A DNA stretch of 64,000 bases from JBBRZM01 sp963813635. Its GTDB lineage: Bacteria > Actinomycetota > Acidimicrobiia > IMCC26256 > JBBRZM01. The notes under the pieces were generated by a model. It was not told where the DNA came from and did not search any database. It saw only the letters and a list, made by a program, of their open reading frames with translations. The position numbers and the translations under genes are program-made. Positions 1 to 9,533 of the stretch are shown here, in pieces (positions within the stretch are counted from its first letter, which is position 1; each line of letters begins with the position of its first letter). The stretch is taken from positions 310,001 to 374,000 of the forward strand of contig CAWEZO010000002.1 in NCBI GenBank assembly GCA_963813635.1, given 5' to 3'.

Positions 1-503
1 CTCGCACATCGCCGCCCAGGTTGACGAGCGCACCGAGTGCGCCTGCAGCGACCATCTCGGTCGCGAGCAGGTCGGCGGCGTAGCCCTTGCCGATGCCGCC
101 GAGGTCGAGCCCGACGCCGAGCGGCAGCCGAATCGACCGCGTCATCGGATCGAGTCCGATTCCCGCACACCCCGGTGCCGGGACCGGCTTCGGCGCCGGC
201 CCGCCGCCGACGGGATCGACGTCGTCGAAGTCGCGGTCGTATCCCGAGGCCATGAGGGCCGACAACGCGGACGGGTCGTAGCGCCCGGCGGTCCAGCGCC
301 ACGCGTCGACGGCGCGTGCGACAACCTCATAGGTCGAGCGCGAGACGACGATCGGATGCCCGGCCGCGGCGTTGAGCTGACAGAGCTCACTCGACGGCCG
401 GAATCTGCTCCAGCGTGATTCGAGCCGCTCGAGCCGCTCCGCTACCCACGCCGAGAGGTCGCGCGGACCGTCAACCGCGATCACGTGCACGTCGGTACCC
501 ATC
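1..503 (-). CDS. apbE: FAD:protein FMN transferase (ApbE), C-terminus cut by window edge
   Basis: The N-terminal 167 residues of an ApbE protein run leftward off the window. ApbE enzymes use FAD to attach FMN covalently to a threonine of target flavoproteins, outside the membrane. Residues 133-144 read DLGGIGKGYAAD, the diagnostic ApbE motif near the FAD/metal site, and the start (HAMGTDVHV context) matches the usual family N-terminus. ATG at 503 is preferred because an in-frame TGA lies 14 codons upstream and the only other possible start between them is a weak CTG. No lipoprotein signal is visible in this part. No frameshift is seen. The target flavoprotein is not in the window. Confidence 0.9.
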
Positions 504-673
504 GCGTGCGACGCGCGCTTCGGTGCGTGGCGCAGTTCCTGTCACTGCTCGATCATCAGCTTCCCCCACCACCTGTGTCTCGGGCGCGCTCTGCCGGCTC
601 CGGATCAATCGTCTCCCCTGTATCGGCACCGCCGAGGGGCGAACTTCAGTGGCTTCGGGCCCGTTTGGAGCGG

Positions 674-2156
674 CTATGCGGGTGGAGGAAGGCCGATCGT
701 CTTGGTCTCGAGGTACTCCCCGAAGCCCTCGACGCCGTGCTCGCGCCCGTTGCCGCTCTGGCGGTAGCCGCCGAAGGGCGAGTCGGGCCCGAACCACATG
801 CCGCCGTTGACCGAGATCGTCCCGGTGCGGATCTGTCGGGCGACCGCCATGGCCCGATCGAGCGATGCGCTCGTGACCGCACCCGACAGGCCATAGGCGG
901 AGTTGTTCGCGATCCGAACGGCATCGGCATCGCCGTCGAACTTCAGGACCGAGAGGACGGGTCCGAAGATCTCCTCCTGCGCGATCGTCGAGTCGGGATC
1001 GACATCGACGAACAACGTGGGCTCCACGAAATAGCCCTTGTCGAACTGCGCCGGACGGCCGCCGCCGACCACCAGCCGTGCGCCTTCGCTCTTGCCCTGC
1101 TCGATGTAGCCGAGCACGCGATCGCGCTGCCGCGGCATTGATGAGCGGGCCCATCATGTTGCCGGGATCGGTCGGGTCGCCGTAGGGGAACGCCTTCGAA
1201 CGCGGCCTCGAGCATCTCGACACCCTCGTCGTAACGCGACGCCGGCAACAACATGCGCGTCGTGATCGCGCATCCCTGACCGCCGTGCGTGCACATCATC
1301 GATCCCGCCGGCAGGTTGGCACCGGGAAGTCGGCGTCGTCGAGGATGATGTTGGCGGACTTGCCGCCGAGCTCCAGAAAGACCTTCTTCAGCGTCTCGGA
1401 GCCCGTGCGCCATGATGCGCTGGCCGGTCACGGTGGAGCCGGTAAAGCTGATCATGTCGACACGTCGGGTCGCCGATGAGCACTTCGCCGACCGCGGCCC
1501 GGTCTTCGGAGGTCACGACGTTGAACACGCCCGGCGGCACGTCAGTGTGCTCCGCCGACGAGCCGTGCCAATGCAGGTCGCGCTCCACGGGGTGTCGGGC
1601 GCCGGCTTGAGCACGACGGTGTTTCCCGCCGCGAGGGCGGGCACGATCTTCGAGAGGTTGAGCATGAGCGGGAAGTTCCACGGCGTGATCGCGCCGACGA
1701 CGCCGACGGCCTCCCGCACGACCTTGCGCGCGCTGGTCATGCCCATGAACTCGTGTACCGGCAGGTCGTGCTCCCACTCGAACGAGTCGATGCAGGCCGA
1801 TGTCCCACAGCATGTCGTCGATGCAGGTGTCGAGCTGGACGGCGTAGGTGAACAGGATCGGGCGTGCCGACCTCGGCGACGATCTGGCCCCGCAGGGTCT
1901 CGCGCTCCTTGTCGAGCGCAGCGTGCAGCTGCATCAGGCCCCGCTTCCGCAGGTCCCGATCAGTCGACCAGGTGGTCTCGTCGAACGCGCGGCGTGCGGC
2001 GCCGATCGCGTGGTCCATGTCGCGGAGCGTGCCGTCGGCAACCTCACCGATGACCTCCTCGGTCGCCGGATTGACGTTGGCGAACGTCGCTCCCGAGCTT
2101 GCGTCGACGAGCTTGCCGTCGATGAGCATCCGGTGCTCGGCCTGTCCGTTGCTCAT
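674..2156 (-). CDS. NAD(P)-dependent aldehyde dehydrogenase, several frameshifts
   Basis: One ALDH-superfamily gene of about 490 codons whose reading frame changes near 1140, 1300, 1420, 1530, 1780 and 1855. It would oxidise an aldehyde to the acid. Recognisable pieces in order are the N-terminal NVNPATEEVIGEV segment, the cofactor-domain ITPWNFPLMLNLSKIVPALA block, FTGSTVTG, LELGGKSANIILDD with the general-base Glu, GGQGCA with the catalytic Cys, EEIFGPVLSV, and the C-terminal FGGYRQSGNGREHG oligomerisation region. The start ATG is at 2156 (MSNGQAEHRMLIDGK). All domains are present in order, so I read the breaks as sequencing indels, not decay, though a pseudogene cannot be excluded. The substrate is unknown. 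Confidence 0.85.
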
Positions 2157-2269
2157 GGCGTCTCCCTCGCGTCCGCGTCTTCGTAGGGCCGAGGGTACCC
2201 GCCCGGCACGAACCTGACGAGCGCGTCACACGGTCACGACTCGGGCCGCCCGGCCGTTACTCTCGAGTC

Positions 2270-3832
2270 ATGCGCATCGCGGCGCTCGACCTGGGGACCA
2301 ACTCGTTTCACCTCCTCGTGGCCGAGGTGCAGCCGGACGGCGCGTTCACGCCACTCGTGCGCGAGAAGGAGATGCTGCGCCTCGGCGACGTCGTGAGCCG
2401 CGAGGGACACATCACCGATGCAGCCGCCGACGCCGCGGTCCGCACGGTCCGCCGTTTCAAGCTGATGGCCGAAGCGGCCGAGGCGAGTGAGGTGCTCGCG
2501 TGCGCGACGAGCGCGATCCGGCAGGCCGACAACGGCGACGCGCTCGTCGACCGCATCGAGACCGAGACCGGCGTGACCGTTGCCGTCATCAACGGGATCA
2601 CCGAGGCGCGGTCTGATCTTCGGCGCGGTGCGTGCGAGCGTCATGCTCGACCGGCCCCCCGCGTTGTGCTTCGACGTGGGTGGCGGCAGCGTCGAGATCA
2701 TGGTCGGCGACGCGGGCGGCATGCAGTGGGCGACAAGCGAGAATCTCGGCGTCGGCCGGCTCACCGCGGAGCTCGTGCATGACGACCCGCCGTCCAAGGC
2801 CGACCGGAAACGGTTACAGGCCCGCTTGATCGATGTGCTGGGTCCGCTCGCCGATCTCGTCGCCGGCTACGAGCCCAAGATGGTCGTCGGGAGCAGCGGC
2901 ACGCTCGAGGACCTCGCCCATATGGTCGCGGCCCGGCGCAAAGGGAAAGGCAACGTGCCCGTGTCGCTCAATCAGTTGATGTTCAGCCGCGACGAGTTCC
3001 TCGAGCTGCACCACGACATTCTCGCCGCGACCGCGTCGGAGCGACGTCGCATGGACGGACTCGAGGCGCGGCGCATCGATCTGATCCCTGCCGGGTCGAT
3101 GTTTCTCGCCACCGCGATGGAGCTCTTCGGGTTCGACGAGATGACCGTGAGTGAATGGGCCTTGCGCGAAGGGATCGTGCTCGAAGCGATCGGCCGTCAC
3201 GATCCCGAAGACTGGAGCGACGACCCGCGCGCGATCCGGCGATCATCCGTGCAGAGCCTGGCCCGTCGCTGCAACTGGCCCGAAGCGCACTCGCGCCAGG
3301 TCGCAAAGCTCGCCCTCGAGCTGTTCGACCAGCTGCGCGAGCTCCACGGACTCGACGACGACGATCGTGAGCTGCTCGAGTACGCCGCGCTGCTTCACGA
3401 CGTCGGCGAGCACGTCTCCACGGTCGGGCACCACAAGCACGCGGCGTATCTCATCGAGCACGGCCAGCTCCGAGGCTTCGATCCCGAAGAGGTGCACATG
3501 CTCGCCGCGCTGGCGCGGTGGCACCTGCGAGGTGAGCCCAAGCTCAGTGACGAGCTGCGATCGCTCGGCCCCGGCGGCGAGACCCGGCTCCGCAGGCTCG
3601 CCGCGTCTGCTACGCGTTGCCGACGGACTCGACCGCAGCCGCGGCCAGGTCGTCACCGGTTTGCGCGTACGCGCCGGGCCGTCGCTCGTGCTCGTACGCG
3701 TGGGCCGCGAACGCGGACGTGGAGCTCGAGCTGTGGGGCGCGCGGCGCAAGCGGGCGCTGTTCGAGAAGGTCTTCGACCGCGAGCTCGAAGTCACCGCGC
3801 ATCCGTCAATCGGTTCCCTGCCCACGCACTGA
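2270..3832 (+). CDS. Ppx/GppA exopolyphosphatase-family phosphatase with HD domain, frameshifted
   Basis: Hydrolyses inorganic polyphosphate or pppGpp (Ppx/GppA family, actin-like ASKHA fold). The phosphate-1 motif DLGTNSFHLLVAEV opens the protein and the phosphate-2 motif FDVGGGSVEIMVG sits near residue 140. An HD-type helical domain follows, with LLHDVGEH and a later ARWHLRGEP. The ATG at 2270 begins MRIAALDLGTNS, the standard family start. Frame changes near 2613, 3608 and 3700 each restore expected sequence (for example ITEAR followed by LIFGAV). The length, about 515 codons, suits full-length Ppx enzymes with the C-terminal HD region. Its end overlaps the convergent DUF35 gene by about 40 bases. 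Ppx versus GppA specificity cannot be decided here. Confidence 0.88.
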
Positions 3833-4301
3833 CACGCGGGGCGTCTGCAGGTGACACGAGCTGCCACGCGGGCAAGGTCACCTCGCCCTGCTCGCGCCAC
3901 CGCAGCTCGAGCCGCGCGCCCATCGCGAGCCCCTCGGCCACGCCGTCGGTGACCAAGAGCGCGCCCTGCTCGTCGACGAGCTGGCCCACCATCCGCACGC
4001 CGGGCGCGCCGTCGAGCGCGACGAGCAGGATGACGAACGGCACCGACGGCTGGAATGCAGGAAGCACCGGCGGGCGGATCACCGTCCATGACGCGACCGT
4101 GCCGTCGCCGTGCAGCTCTTCCCACGGCACGTCGACCGCGTAACAGCGCGGGCACACCGGCTTCGGCTGCCAGATCCACTTGCCGCAGGCCGCGCAGTGT
4201 TGGACGACCAACCGCCGTCGCGCGGTCGCTTCCCAGAACGGCCGCGTGTCCGCGTCCGCGACCGGCAGCGGAAACGGCGCGTCGCCTACGCTCGCCGTCA
4301 C
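3792..4301 (-). CDS. DUF35 OB-fold/zinc-ribbon protein, partner of thiolase-like enzyme
   Basis: About 169 residues. An N-terminal rubredoxin-like zinc ribbon is visible as HCAACGKWIWQPKPVCPRC (two CxxC pairs), followed by an OB-fold (GDGTVASWTVIRPP, then VPFVILLVALD). In steroid side-chain degradation the DUF35 domain of ChsH2 docks onto the thiolase-like aldolase Ltp2, and acyl-CoA binding has been proposed for the family. The GTG at 4301 overlaps the stop of the upstream thiolase-like gene in a GTGA, so the two are translationally coupled. An alternative GTG lies one codon upstream. Its 3' end overlaps the end of the convergent phosphatase gene. Confidence 0.85.
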   Translation of the reverse strand: MTASVGDAPFPLPVADADTRPFWEATARRRLVVQHCAACGKWIWQPKPVCPRCYAVDVPWEELHGDGTVASWTVIRPPVLPAFQPSVPFVILLVALDGAPGVRMVGQLVDEQGALLVTDGVAEGLAMGARLELRWREQGEVTLPAWQLVSPADAPRVSAWAGNRLTDAR

Positions 4302-5446
4302 CACGGCTCCTTCGAGAACACGAGTGCGCCCGTGGGCACGACGTTGCCCCCGGTCGCAAGGCAGTGCCGCGCGCCGTCGACCTGCGTCGTCGACGTGCCG
4401 CGAATCTGGCGCACTCCCTCGACCAGGATGTTGAACCCGTGCACGTACGCCTCCGAGAGCCCGCCACCGCTCGTGTTGTAGAGCGGAGCGTCACCCGACC
4501 GCATGTACACGGGCGCGTCACCTTCGGCGCAGAAGCCGAGCTCCTGGAAGGAGATCGGGATCTGCGGCGTGAACGCGTCGTAGAGCTGGCACACGTCGAT
4601 GTCGGCCGGTGAGAGCCCTGCGTTGCGCCACAGCTCCGGGGCGACGAACTTCGCCGGCGTCACGCCCAACTCGTCGCCGTAGAAGAACGTCATGCCGTAC
4701 GGGTCGGGCCCGCTGCCCATCGCGTAGCCGGTCACGTAGACCGGTGCGATGTCGAGATCGGCGGCCCGCTCCGCGCTGGTCACGACCATTGCGAGGGCAC
4801 CGTCGGTCTCGAGGCAACAGTCGAAGAGGCGCAACGGGTCGGAGATCATGCGCGCCGCGAGATAGTCGTCGATCGTCATCGGCTTCTGCATGAGCGCCAT
4901 CGGGTTGCGGCGCGCATCCGCGCGTTGCGTCACCGCGACCAACCCGAAGTCTTCCGACGTCCAGCCGTACCGATCCATCCAGTACCGCGCGTGCAGCGCC
5001 ATACCGTCGGACGGCCGGATCAGTCCCTGTGGCCGCTCGAACTGGTCTTGACCGTCGGCGAGGAGCTGACCCGCCCACGGCCGTCCGCCCGACGCGCGGT
5101 TACACGCCCGCCAGGCAACAACGACATCGGCGTGATCGAGCTCGATCGCCTCGCACGCATGTCCGAGCACGACGGGTCCGGCGCCGCCGCCGAAGTCGAC
5201 GTCGCCGAACACGCGCAGGTTGGGCACGCCCAGGTTGCGCGCCATCTCCATCTCGGTGGTCTTCTCCCACCCGTAGCGCACGAGCCCGTCGACGTCCGCA
5301 GGAGTCAGCCCCGCGTCGGCGAGTGCACCGAGGATGGCGAGCAGCGCGCCGCTGCGACGCTCCGTCATGCGCATGTCCTTCGAATACGGGAGCGCGTGGA
5401 TGCCCACGACGACGGGTTGACGGTGTTTCGGGACCGCACGCGTCAC
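4298..5446 (-). CDS. Thiolase-like (lipid-transfer/Ltp2-type) protein without nucleophilic Cys
   Basis: A 382-residue protein of the thiolase-like lipid-transfer family. It contains LFDCCLETDGALAMVVTSAERA, CQLYDAFTPQIPISFQELGF and a glycine-rich segment (YNTSGGGLSEAYVHG), all typical of SCP-x/Ltp-type thiolases. At the position of the thiolase nucleophile the sequence is FGGGAGPVVLGH, with no Cys. Ltp2-type enzymes that lack this Cys catalyse retro-aldol cleavage of sterol side chains, not thiolysis, so that role is inferred here. The GTG start at 5446 overlaps the preceding stop (GTGA), and the gene overlaps the following DUF35 gene by 4 bases. No indels are seen. Confidence 0.82.
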   Translation of the reverse strand: MTRAVPKHRQPVVVGIHALPYSKDMRMTERRSGALLAILGALADAGLTPADVDGLVRYGWEKTTEMEMARNLGVPNLRVFGDVDFGGGAGPVVLGHACEAIELDHADVVVAWRACNRASGGRPWAGQLLADGQDQFERPQGLIRPSDGMALHARYWMDRYGWTSEDFGLVAVTQRADARRNPMALMQKPMTIDDYLAARMISDPLRLFDCCLETDGALAMVVTSAERAADLDIAPVYVTGYAMGSGPDPYGMTFFYGDELGVTPAKFVAPELWRNAGLSPADIDVCQLYDAFTPQIPISFQELGFCAEGDAPVYMRSGDAPLYNTSGGGLSEAYVHGFNILVEGVRQIRGTSTTQVDGARHCLATGGNVVPTGALVFSKEPW

Positions 5447-6165
5447 AAGGAGTCGCCCGCCGACATCAACGTGTCGGGCCCGGGCGTCATCAGCTCCTCG
5501 CGCCAGTGGGTGAGGAACCCTCGGGCGCGCACGCGCCAGTTCGCGACGCGCGGGTCGCTGCCCGCCTCCGCCGCCTCGCCGAACGCGCAGTGCGCATCCG
5601 GCGTGGTCGCCCAGATCGTGACGACCTCGCGGTCGGTGAGCAGCACCTCGTAGAGCCCGACGAGCACGTGACCGTGATCCAGCATCACGGGCCGCCATTC
5701 ACTGCGTACCGCGGCGAGGTATTCGAGCCCGGCCCCCGCGCGCACCTCCGACAACTCGTGGACGAAGACCGAACCCTTCACGCCGAGCTCGCGTAGCTCC
5801 GCGAGCGTGGGGCATCCGGGGGCTGCGCCGAGGAGCCGGTCGAAGCCCCCACGGCGCGACTTCAACGCCTTGTGCCACCAGTCGTTGAGCGGCGGGTTCT
5901 GCGTGCGGCGCAGGTTGGTGCTCTGCATCAGGCGGCGCCAGCCGTCCCAACCGTCGACCACTTCCCACAGGTTGACGACTTGAGGCCACCGCCCGGTCGA
6001 GCCCATCGTGTACCAGGTGCCGACCAGCTCGAGCGCTCGGTCGGCGGCAGCGGCAGCGTCGAACGCGACCGTGTGCGCCATGTAAGGCATCGCACCCTCA
6101 CCCACGATGTCGACGACTTCGTGGAGGTACAGCTCACGGTGGAGGTACAGCTCACTGCTCGGCAC
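5443..6165 (-). CDS. Unknown protein, possibly a two-domain alpha/beta-barrel (NIPSNAP/EthD-like) protein
   Basis: I do not recognise this 240-residue protein with certainty. The N-terminus ELYLHEVVDIVGEGAMPYMAH and the repeated ferredoxin-like pattern (for example VVNLWEVVDGWDGWRRLM, then VGLYEVLLTDREVVTIWATT) resemble dimeric alpha/beta-barrel proteins of the NIPSNAP/EthD type found beside thiolase genes. GTG at 6165 is chosen because the upstream DUF35 gene stops 12 bases before it. An 18-base tandem duplication at 6121-6156 repeats ELYLH(R/E) at the N-terminus. The gene is coupled to the following thiolase-like gene by a GTGA overlap. No catalytic residues can be named. Confidence 0.6.
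   Translation of the reverse strand: MPSSELYLHRELYLHEVVDIVGEGAMPYMAHTVAFDAAAAADRALELVGTWYTMGSTGRWPQVVNLWEVVDGWDGWRRLMQSTNLRRTQNPPLNDWWHKALKSRRGGFDRLLGAAPGCPTLAELRELGVKGSVFVHELSEVRAGAGLEYLAAVRSEWRPVMLDHGHVLVGLYEVLLTDREVVTIWATTPDAHCAFGEAAEAGSDPRVANWRVRARGFLTHWREELMTPGPDTLMSAGDSL
6121..6156. repeat. 18-bp perfect-but-one tandem duplication
   Basis: Positions 6121-6138 and 6139-6156 are the same 18-mer (gtggaggtacagctcac plus one base), differing only at the last base. It lies in frame inside the unknown protein's N-terminus and duplicates six residues. It could be a real microduplication or an assembly slip, and it does not disturb the frame. Confidence 0.85.
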
Positions 6166-6176
6166 AGCCGCGCACT

Positions 6177-6605
6177 TTAGCCAGCGACCGTGTCCGCGCT
6201 CCGGAAGTCGACGAACGCCACTCGCTCGGTCGCGGGACGGAACCCGGCGACGACGGGCATCCCGATGCGCGCCGCCTCGGGCGCGAGTGACGGCATCGTC
6301 GCGAGCATGCGGGCACCGAACTCTTCGAGCTCGACGAGCGCGACGACGAACGGCACCCACGCATCGAACGGAGGTACGCCATGTTGGCGAATGACAGTGA
6401 AGCTGAGCACGGTGCCCCGCCCGCTTGCGGTGATCCACTCCAGCGTGTCCGCGCCACAATGTGAGCACACACTGCGCGGGTAGTGCTGGTGCAGCCAGCA
6501 CGTCGTGCAGCGCTGAATCCGCAACTCGCCGCGCACCGCGCCGTCGAAGTACTCCTTCGCCTCGGGCGTGACGCGCGGAATGATGTGCTTCGGAGTGTCG
6601 GTCAC
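6177..6605 (-). CDS. DUF35 OB-fold/zinc-ribbon protein
   Basis: 142 residues starting VTDTPKHIIPRVTPEAKEYF. The zinc ribbon reads RCTTCWLHQHYPRSVCSHC (CxxC twice) and the OB-fold follows (GRGTVLSFTVIRQHG, then VPFVVALVELEEFGARMLA). It is the accessory partner of the upstream thiolase at 6602-7753. The GTG at 6605 overlaps that gene's TGA as GTGA; a longer reading from 6653 would overlap it much further and is rejected. Intact reading frame. Confidence 0.85.
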   Translation of the reverse strand: MTDTPKHIIPRVTPEAKEYFDGAVRGELRIQRCTTCWLHQHYPRSVCSHCGADTLEWITASGRGTVLSFTVIRQHGVPPFDAWVPFVVALVELEEFGARMLATMPSLAPEAARIGMPVVAGFRPATERVAFVDFRSADTVAG

Positions 6606-7753
6606 CGCACCGGCTCCGTACCGAGCACGGCGGTGCCCATTGTCGAGAGCCATCCGCCCGAGCCGTGCGCCACCGCGATCTCGGCCCCTTCGACCTGCGC
6701 GTCGCCTGCTTCACCGCGGAGCTGGCGCGTGGCCTCGCAGATCAGGAAGAGCCCGCGCATACCCGGGTGCGTCGCGGACAGGCCGCCGCCGTCGGTATTG
6801 GTCGGCAGCGCGCCGTCGAGTCGCAGCGCGCCCGACGCGGCGAACGGCCCGCCATCGCCTTTCGCGCAGAACCCGAGATCCTCCAGACACACCAGCACCG
6901 TGTACGTGAAGGAGTCGTATATCTGGAACGTGTCGACGTCGGCCGGAGCAATGCCGGCCTCCGCGAACGCCTTCGGACCGGTGAACGCCGCGGCCGTTTG
7001 GGTGAGGTCGGGCATTGCCTGCACCGAGTGGTGCGTCATGCCCGCCGCCGCGCCGCGCACGTACACCGGCCGGTGCGCGAGGCCGAGCGCGCGCTCCTCG
7101 GTCGTGAGGATCACCGCGCACCCCCCATCGGAGATGACACAGCAGTCGAGCTTGTGCAGCGGATCGGCCACCAGCTTCGACTCGAGCACGTCGTCGAGCG
7201 TGATCGGATCGCGGTACATCGCGTGGGGGTTTCGGGCCGCGTGCTCGCGGATCTGCACCGCGATGCTCGCGAGCTGCGCCGGCGTCGTGCCGTATTGGTA
7301 CATGTGGCGCTGCGCGGCCAGCGCGTAGCAGCCGACCAGCGTGATCCCCGTCGGGAACTCGTAGGCCCACGGACCGGTGAGCACGAACTGCTGGCCGGTG
7401 CCCAACGACCGGCCCGACGTCGAGAGCTGCGTGTTGCCGTAGACGATCGCGACGGTGTCGACGTCGCCGGCCTCGATCGCGCGGTAGGCGTGCAGCAGGT
7501 GGAACTCGAACGACGAGCCGCCGCAGCTGGTGGAGTCGAGCCAGTGCGGCTGCAGCCCGAGATATTCGGCGAGCTGCACCTCGTGCATGCCGCCGTACCC
7601 CGCGGACGCGAGCCCGTCTACTTGCGACTTCTCCATGCCGGCATCGTCGAGCGCGCGGCGGAATGCCTGCGCCTCGAGCATTCGCGGGGTCAGCTCGGGC
7701 GTGACCGGGCCGTCCGACAATGCCGCACCGACCACGCACACCCGCCGCTTCAC
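6602..7753 (-). CDS. Thiolase-family protein (lipid-transfer type) with nucleophilic Cys
   Basis: A 383-residue thiolase-like protein, first gene of a five-gene leftward operon. It has KLDCCVISDGGCAVILTTEERA, FQIYDSFTYTVLVCLEDLGF and NTDGGGLSATHPGMRG, as in the SCP-x/lipid-transfer thiolases. Unlike the two sister proteins at 4298 and 29627, it keeps a Cys in the nucleophile position (LDSTSCGGSSFEFH), so true thiolase activity (beta-ketoacyl-CoA cleavage) is plausible. The ATG at 7753 gives MKRRVCVVGAAL. The next gene (DUF35) overlaps by 4 bases, implying a complex. Intact. Confidence 0.85.
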   Translation of the reverse strand: MKRRVCVVGAALSDGPVTPELTPRMLEAQAFRRALDDAGMEKSQVDGLASAGYGGMHEVQLAEYLGLQPHWLDSTSCGGSSFEFHLLHAYRAIEAGDVDTVAIVYGNTQLSTSGRSLGTGQQFVLTGPWAYEFPTGITLVGCYALAAQRHMYQYGTTPAQLASIAVQIREHAARNPHAMYRDPITLDDVLESKLVADPLHKLDCCVISDGGCAVILTTEERALGLAHRPVYVRGAAAGMTHHSVQAMPDLTQTAAAFTGPKAFAEAGIAPADVDTFQIYDSFTYTVLVCLEDLGFCAKGDGGPFAASGALRLDGALPTNTDGGGLSATHPGMRGLFLICEATRQLRGEAGDAQVEGAEIAVAHGSGGWLSTMGTAVLGTEPVR

Positions 7754-7764
7754 AGCGGGGGACC

Positions 7765-8679
7765 CTAGCTGACGGCCATGTCAGCTCTCGCAGCTGTACC
7801 CGCTCGGTTCGCGTCGGCCTGCTCGCGCGCGCCTTGCGACCGGGCCAGGCTGACCGCGCAGACGAGCATCGTCGCGGCGGACACCGCGACGATGCCCTTG
7901 TCGGCCAATGTTGCGGCATGGAGACGTTCGCCGAGGAGCGCCATGCCGAGGAACGACGCCACCAGCGGCTCGGTCGTCTCGAGAAACGGCAAGGACGCTT
8001 GGAGCGCGCCGGCTTGGAACGCGCTCTGCATCACGACCAGGCCGACGATCGAGAACACCGCGAGAGCGTAGGGCTCCCAGTTGCTCAACACGGCCACCGG
8101 ACCACCGCCGAGCAGATGCACGAACGCCTTGGTCAGTGGCGCGGTGACGCCGTAGATCGCGCCCGCGGCAACACCGAGGAGCGACGCGCGCACGACGCCC
8201 GACGCACGCCGCGCCACCAGGATGCACAGCAGGATGCCGCTCGTGATGCCGAGGCCCGGCGACAGCCACTCCCTGAACGACACCTGCGCCACCCCGCCGC
8301 TCGGACTCGATTGCGCGAGGAACAGCCCGAGGCTCGCGGCGAGCAGTGCAGCCGTCGCCCACTCGGAGGGTCGCATCTTCCGCTTCGACCACCGCGTGGC
8401 GAAGGCGAGCGAGAACAGGAGGGCGGTCGCGCCGATCGGCTCGACGACGACCACGAGGCCGAGGCCGAGCGCGGCGGCCTGGCAGACGTAGCCGCCAACG
8501 TCGGCCGCGATGCCGAGGAGCCACAGCCGCTGCCGGGCGAGGTAGACGAGCAGGCCGGGGCGCAGCGCCTGCTCCTCGGGCGCACGGCGAGCGACATGCT
8601 GCTCGAGCACGTTGCTCGCCGAGAACAGGAGCGCCGCGGCCAACGCCAAGACCACGACGACGACGTCGTGGACGGTCAT
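7765..8679 (-). CDS. DMT/EamA-like multi-spanning membrane protein
   Basis: A 304-residue integral membrane protein with about nine to ten hydrophobic segments (for example VVVVVLALAAALLFSAS at the N-terminus and ALAVFSIVGLVVMQSAF near residue 210). The two-fold arrangement and a VEPIGATALLFSLAFA segment resemble drug/metabolite-transporter (EamA) and NIPA-type magnesium-transporter relatives. The substrate cannot be told from sequence. It is transcribed leftward just upstream of the thiolase operon, with an 11-base gap, and may be its first gene. Intact. Confidence 0.75.
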   Translation of the reverse strand: MTVHDVVVVVLALAAALLFSASNVLEQHVARRAPEEQALRPGLLVYLARQRLWLLGIAADVGGYVCQAAALGLGLVVVVEPIGATALLFSLAFATRWSKRKMRPSEWATAALLAASLGLFLAQSSPSGGVAQVSFREWLSPGLGITSGILLCILVARRASGVVRASLLGVAAGAIYGVTAPLTKAFVHLLGGGPVAVLSNWEPYALAVFSIVGLVVMQSAFQAGALQASLPFLETTEPLVASFLGMALLGERLHAATLADKGIVAVSAATMLVCAVSLARSQGAREQADANRAGTAARADMAVS

Positions 8680-8813
8680 CGTGTTGCGATCCCGGTTTCC
8701 TTCGAGCCGTTCCGGGCTCGACGGTTCATGCGAAGAGCACTACCCGCATTTCGTTCGCCCGCAACGTGGGGCCCGTTCCGACTACTGCGCGCGTCGTGCC
8801 GACGCATCAATGC

Positions 8814-9344
8814 TCAGTACCCGCTGCTGCCCCCGCTCGTGGTCGGCGTCGACGTGGTCGCGCTGCTCGAACTCCCGACTTTCACCACGTGCCAGGTGCC
8901 CCCAAAGCTGGTGATGCCGTCGCCCTTGGTGTCGCCCGGGCTGGTGTCGACCGAGAACGTGTACACCGGTTTTCCGCCCAGCGTCACCTGCTGACCCCCG
9001 GCGGCTGCGGTATCGCCGAGGCCGGTGACTCCTTCGCCGCCGGTCGCCGTCGTCTCCCCGGCCGGCAACAGCACCGCCGGCCAGACCGTCAAGCACGCAC
9101 CGGTGCACGGAACGGACGCGCCGTTGTTGCTCAGCGTGTAGACCGTCTTGCCCGCGCTGGTGACCACGATCTTGCCGAGCTTGGCGCTGTTGGCGGTCTT
9201 GACAACTGCGGTAGCCGAACCTGCCGTCGTCGAAGTCGCCTTCGTCGACGAGGTCTTCGCCGACTTGCTGCTGCTCGATGACCCACAGGCCGCGAGCATC
9301 ACGATGATGGCGGGCACGCACACCAGGGTCATGTATCGGCGCAT
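8814..9344 (-). CDS. Secreted-repeat lipoprotein (Lipoprotein_15-type)
   Basis: A 176-residue lipoprotein. The signal peptide MRRYMTLVCVPAIIVMLAAC ends in a lipobox (LAAC), followed by a Ser/Lys/Thr-rich linker. Two copies of the secreted repeat are visible: KIVVTSAGKTVYTLSNN...CTGACLTVWP and VTLGGKPVYTFSVDTSPGDTKGDG...GTWHVV. Proteins with this repeat are exported and of uncertain function; heme or electron-transfer roles are only speculated. ATG at 9344 is chosen over 9383 because it has a GGAGG seven bases upstream and gives the correct signal peptide. Confidence 0.88.
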   Translation of the reverse strand: MRRYMTLVCVPAIIVMLAACGSSSSSKSAKTSSTKATSTTAGSATAVVKTANSAKLGKIVVTSAGKTVYTLSNNGASVPCTGACLTVWPAVLLPAGETTATGGEGVTGLGDTAAAGGQQVTLGGKPVYTFSVDTSPGDTKGDGITSFGGTWHVVKVGSSSSATTSTPTTSGGSSGY

Positions 9345-9533
9345 CGCTCGTCCTCCACTGCTGATGGTCTCGAGCCCGGTCACGGGGCTCGACGCTCCTG
9401 TTGGTCATACGGGCGCCGCCGCCGGGTGGATTGCTCTTTCTCCGACGCGCCCGCAGACCGCGTGCCGGCGGCGCAACAAGGTAGCGCCGCAGCGCACCAC
9501 AACAGCGGCACCCGGGCGTGCGACGATGCCCCG

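Noticed and set aside
471..1223. Long Arg-rich open frame antisense or shifted to real genes
   Set aside because: Composition is typical of a high-GC shadow frame; the ApbE and aldehyde dehydrogenase frames explain the region. The same applies to many other Arg-rich frames.
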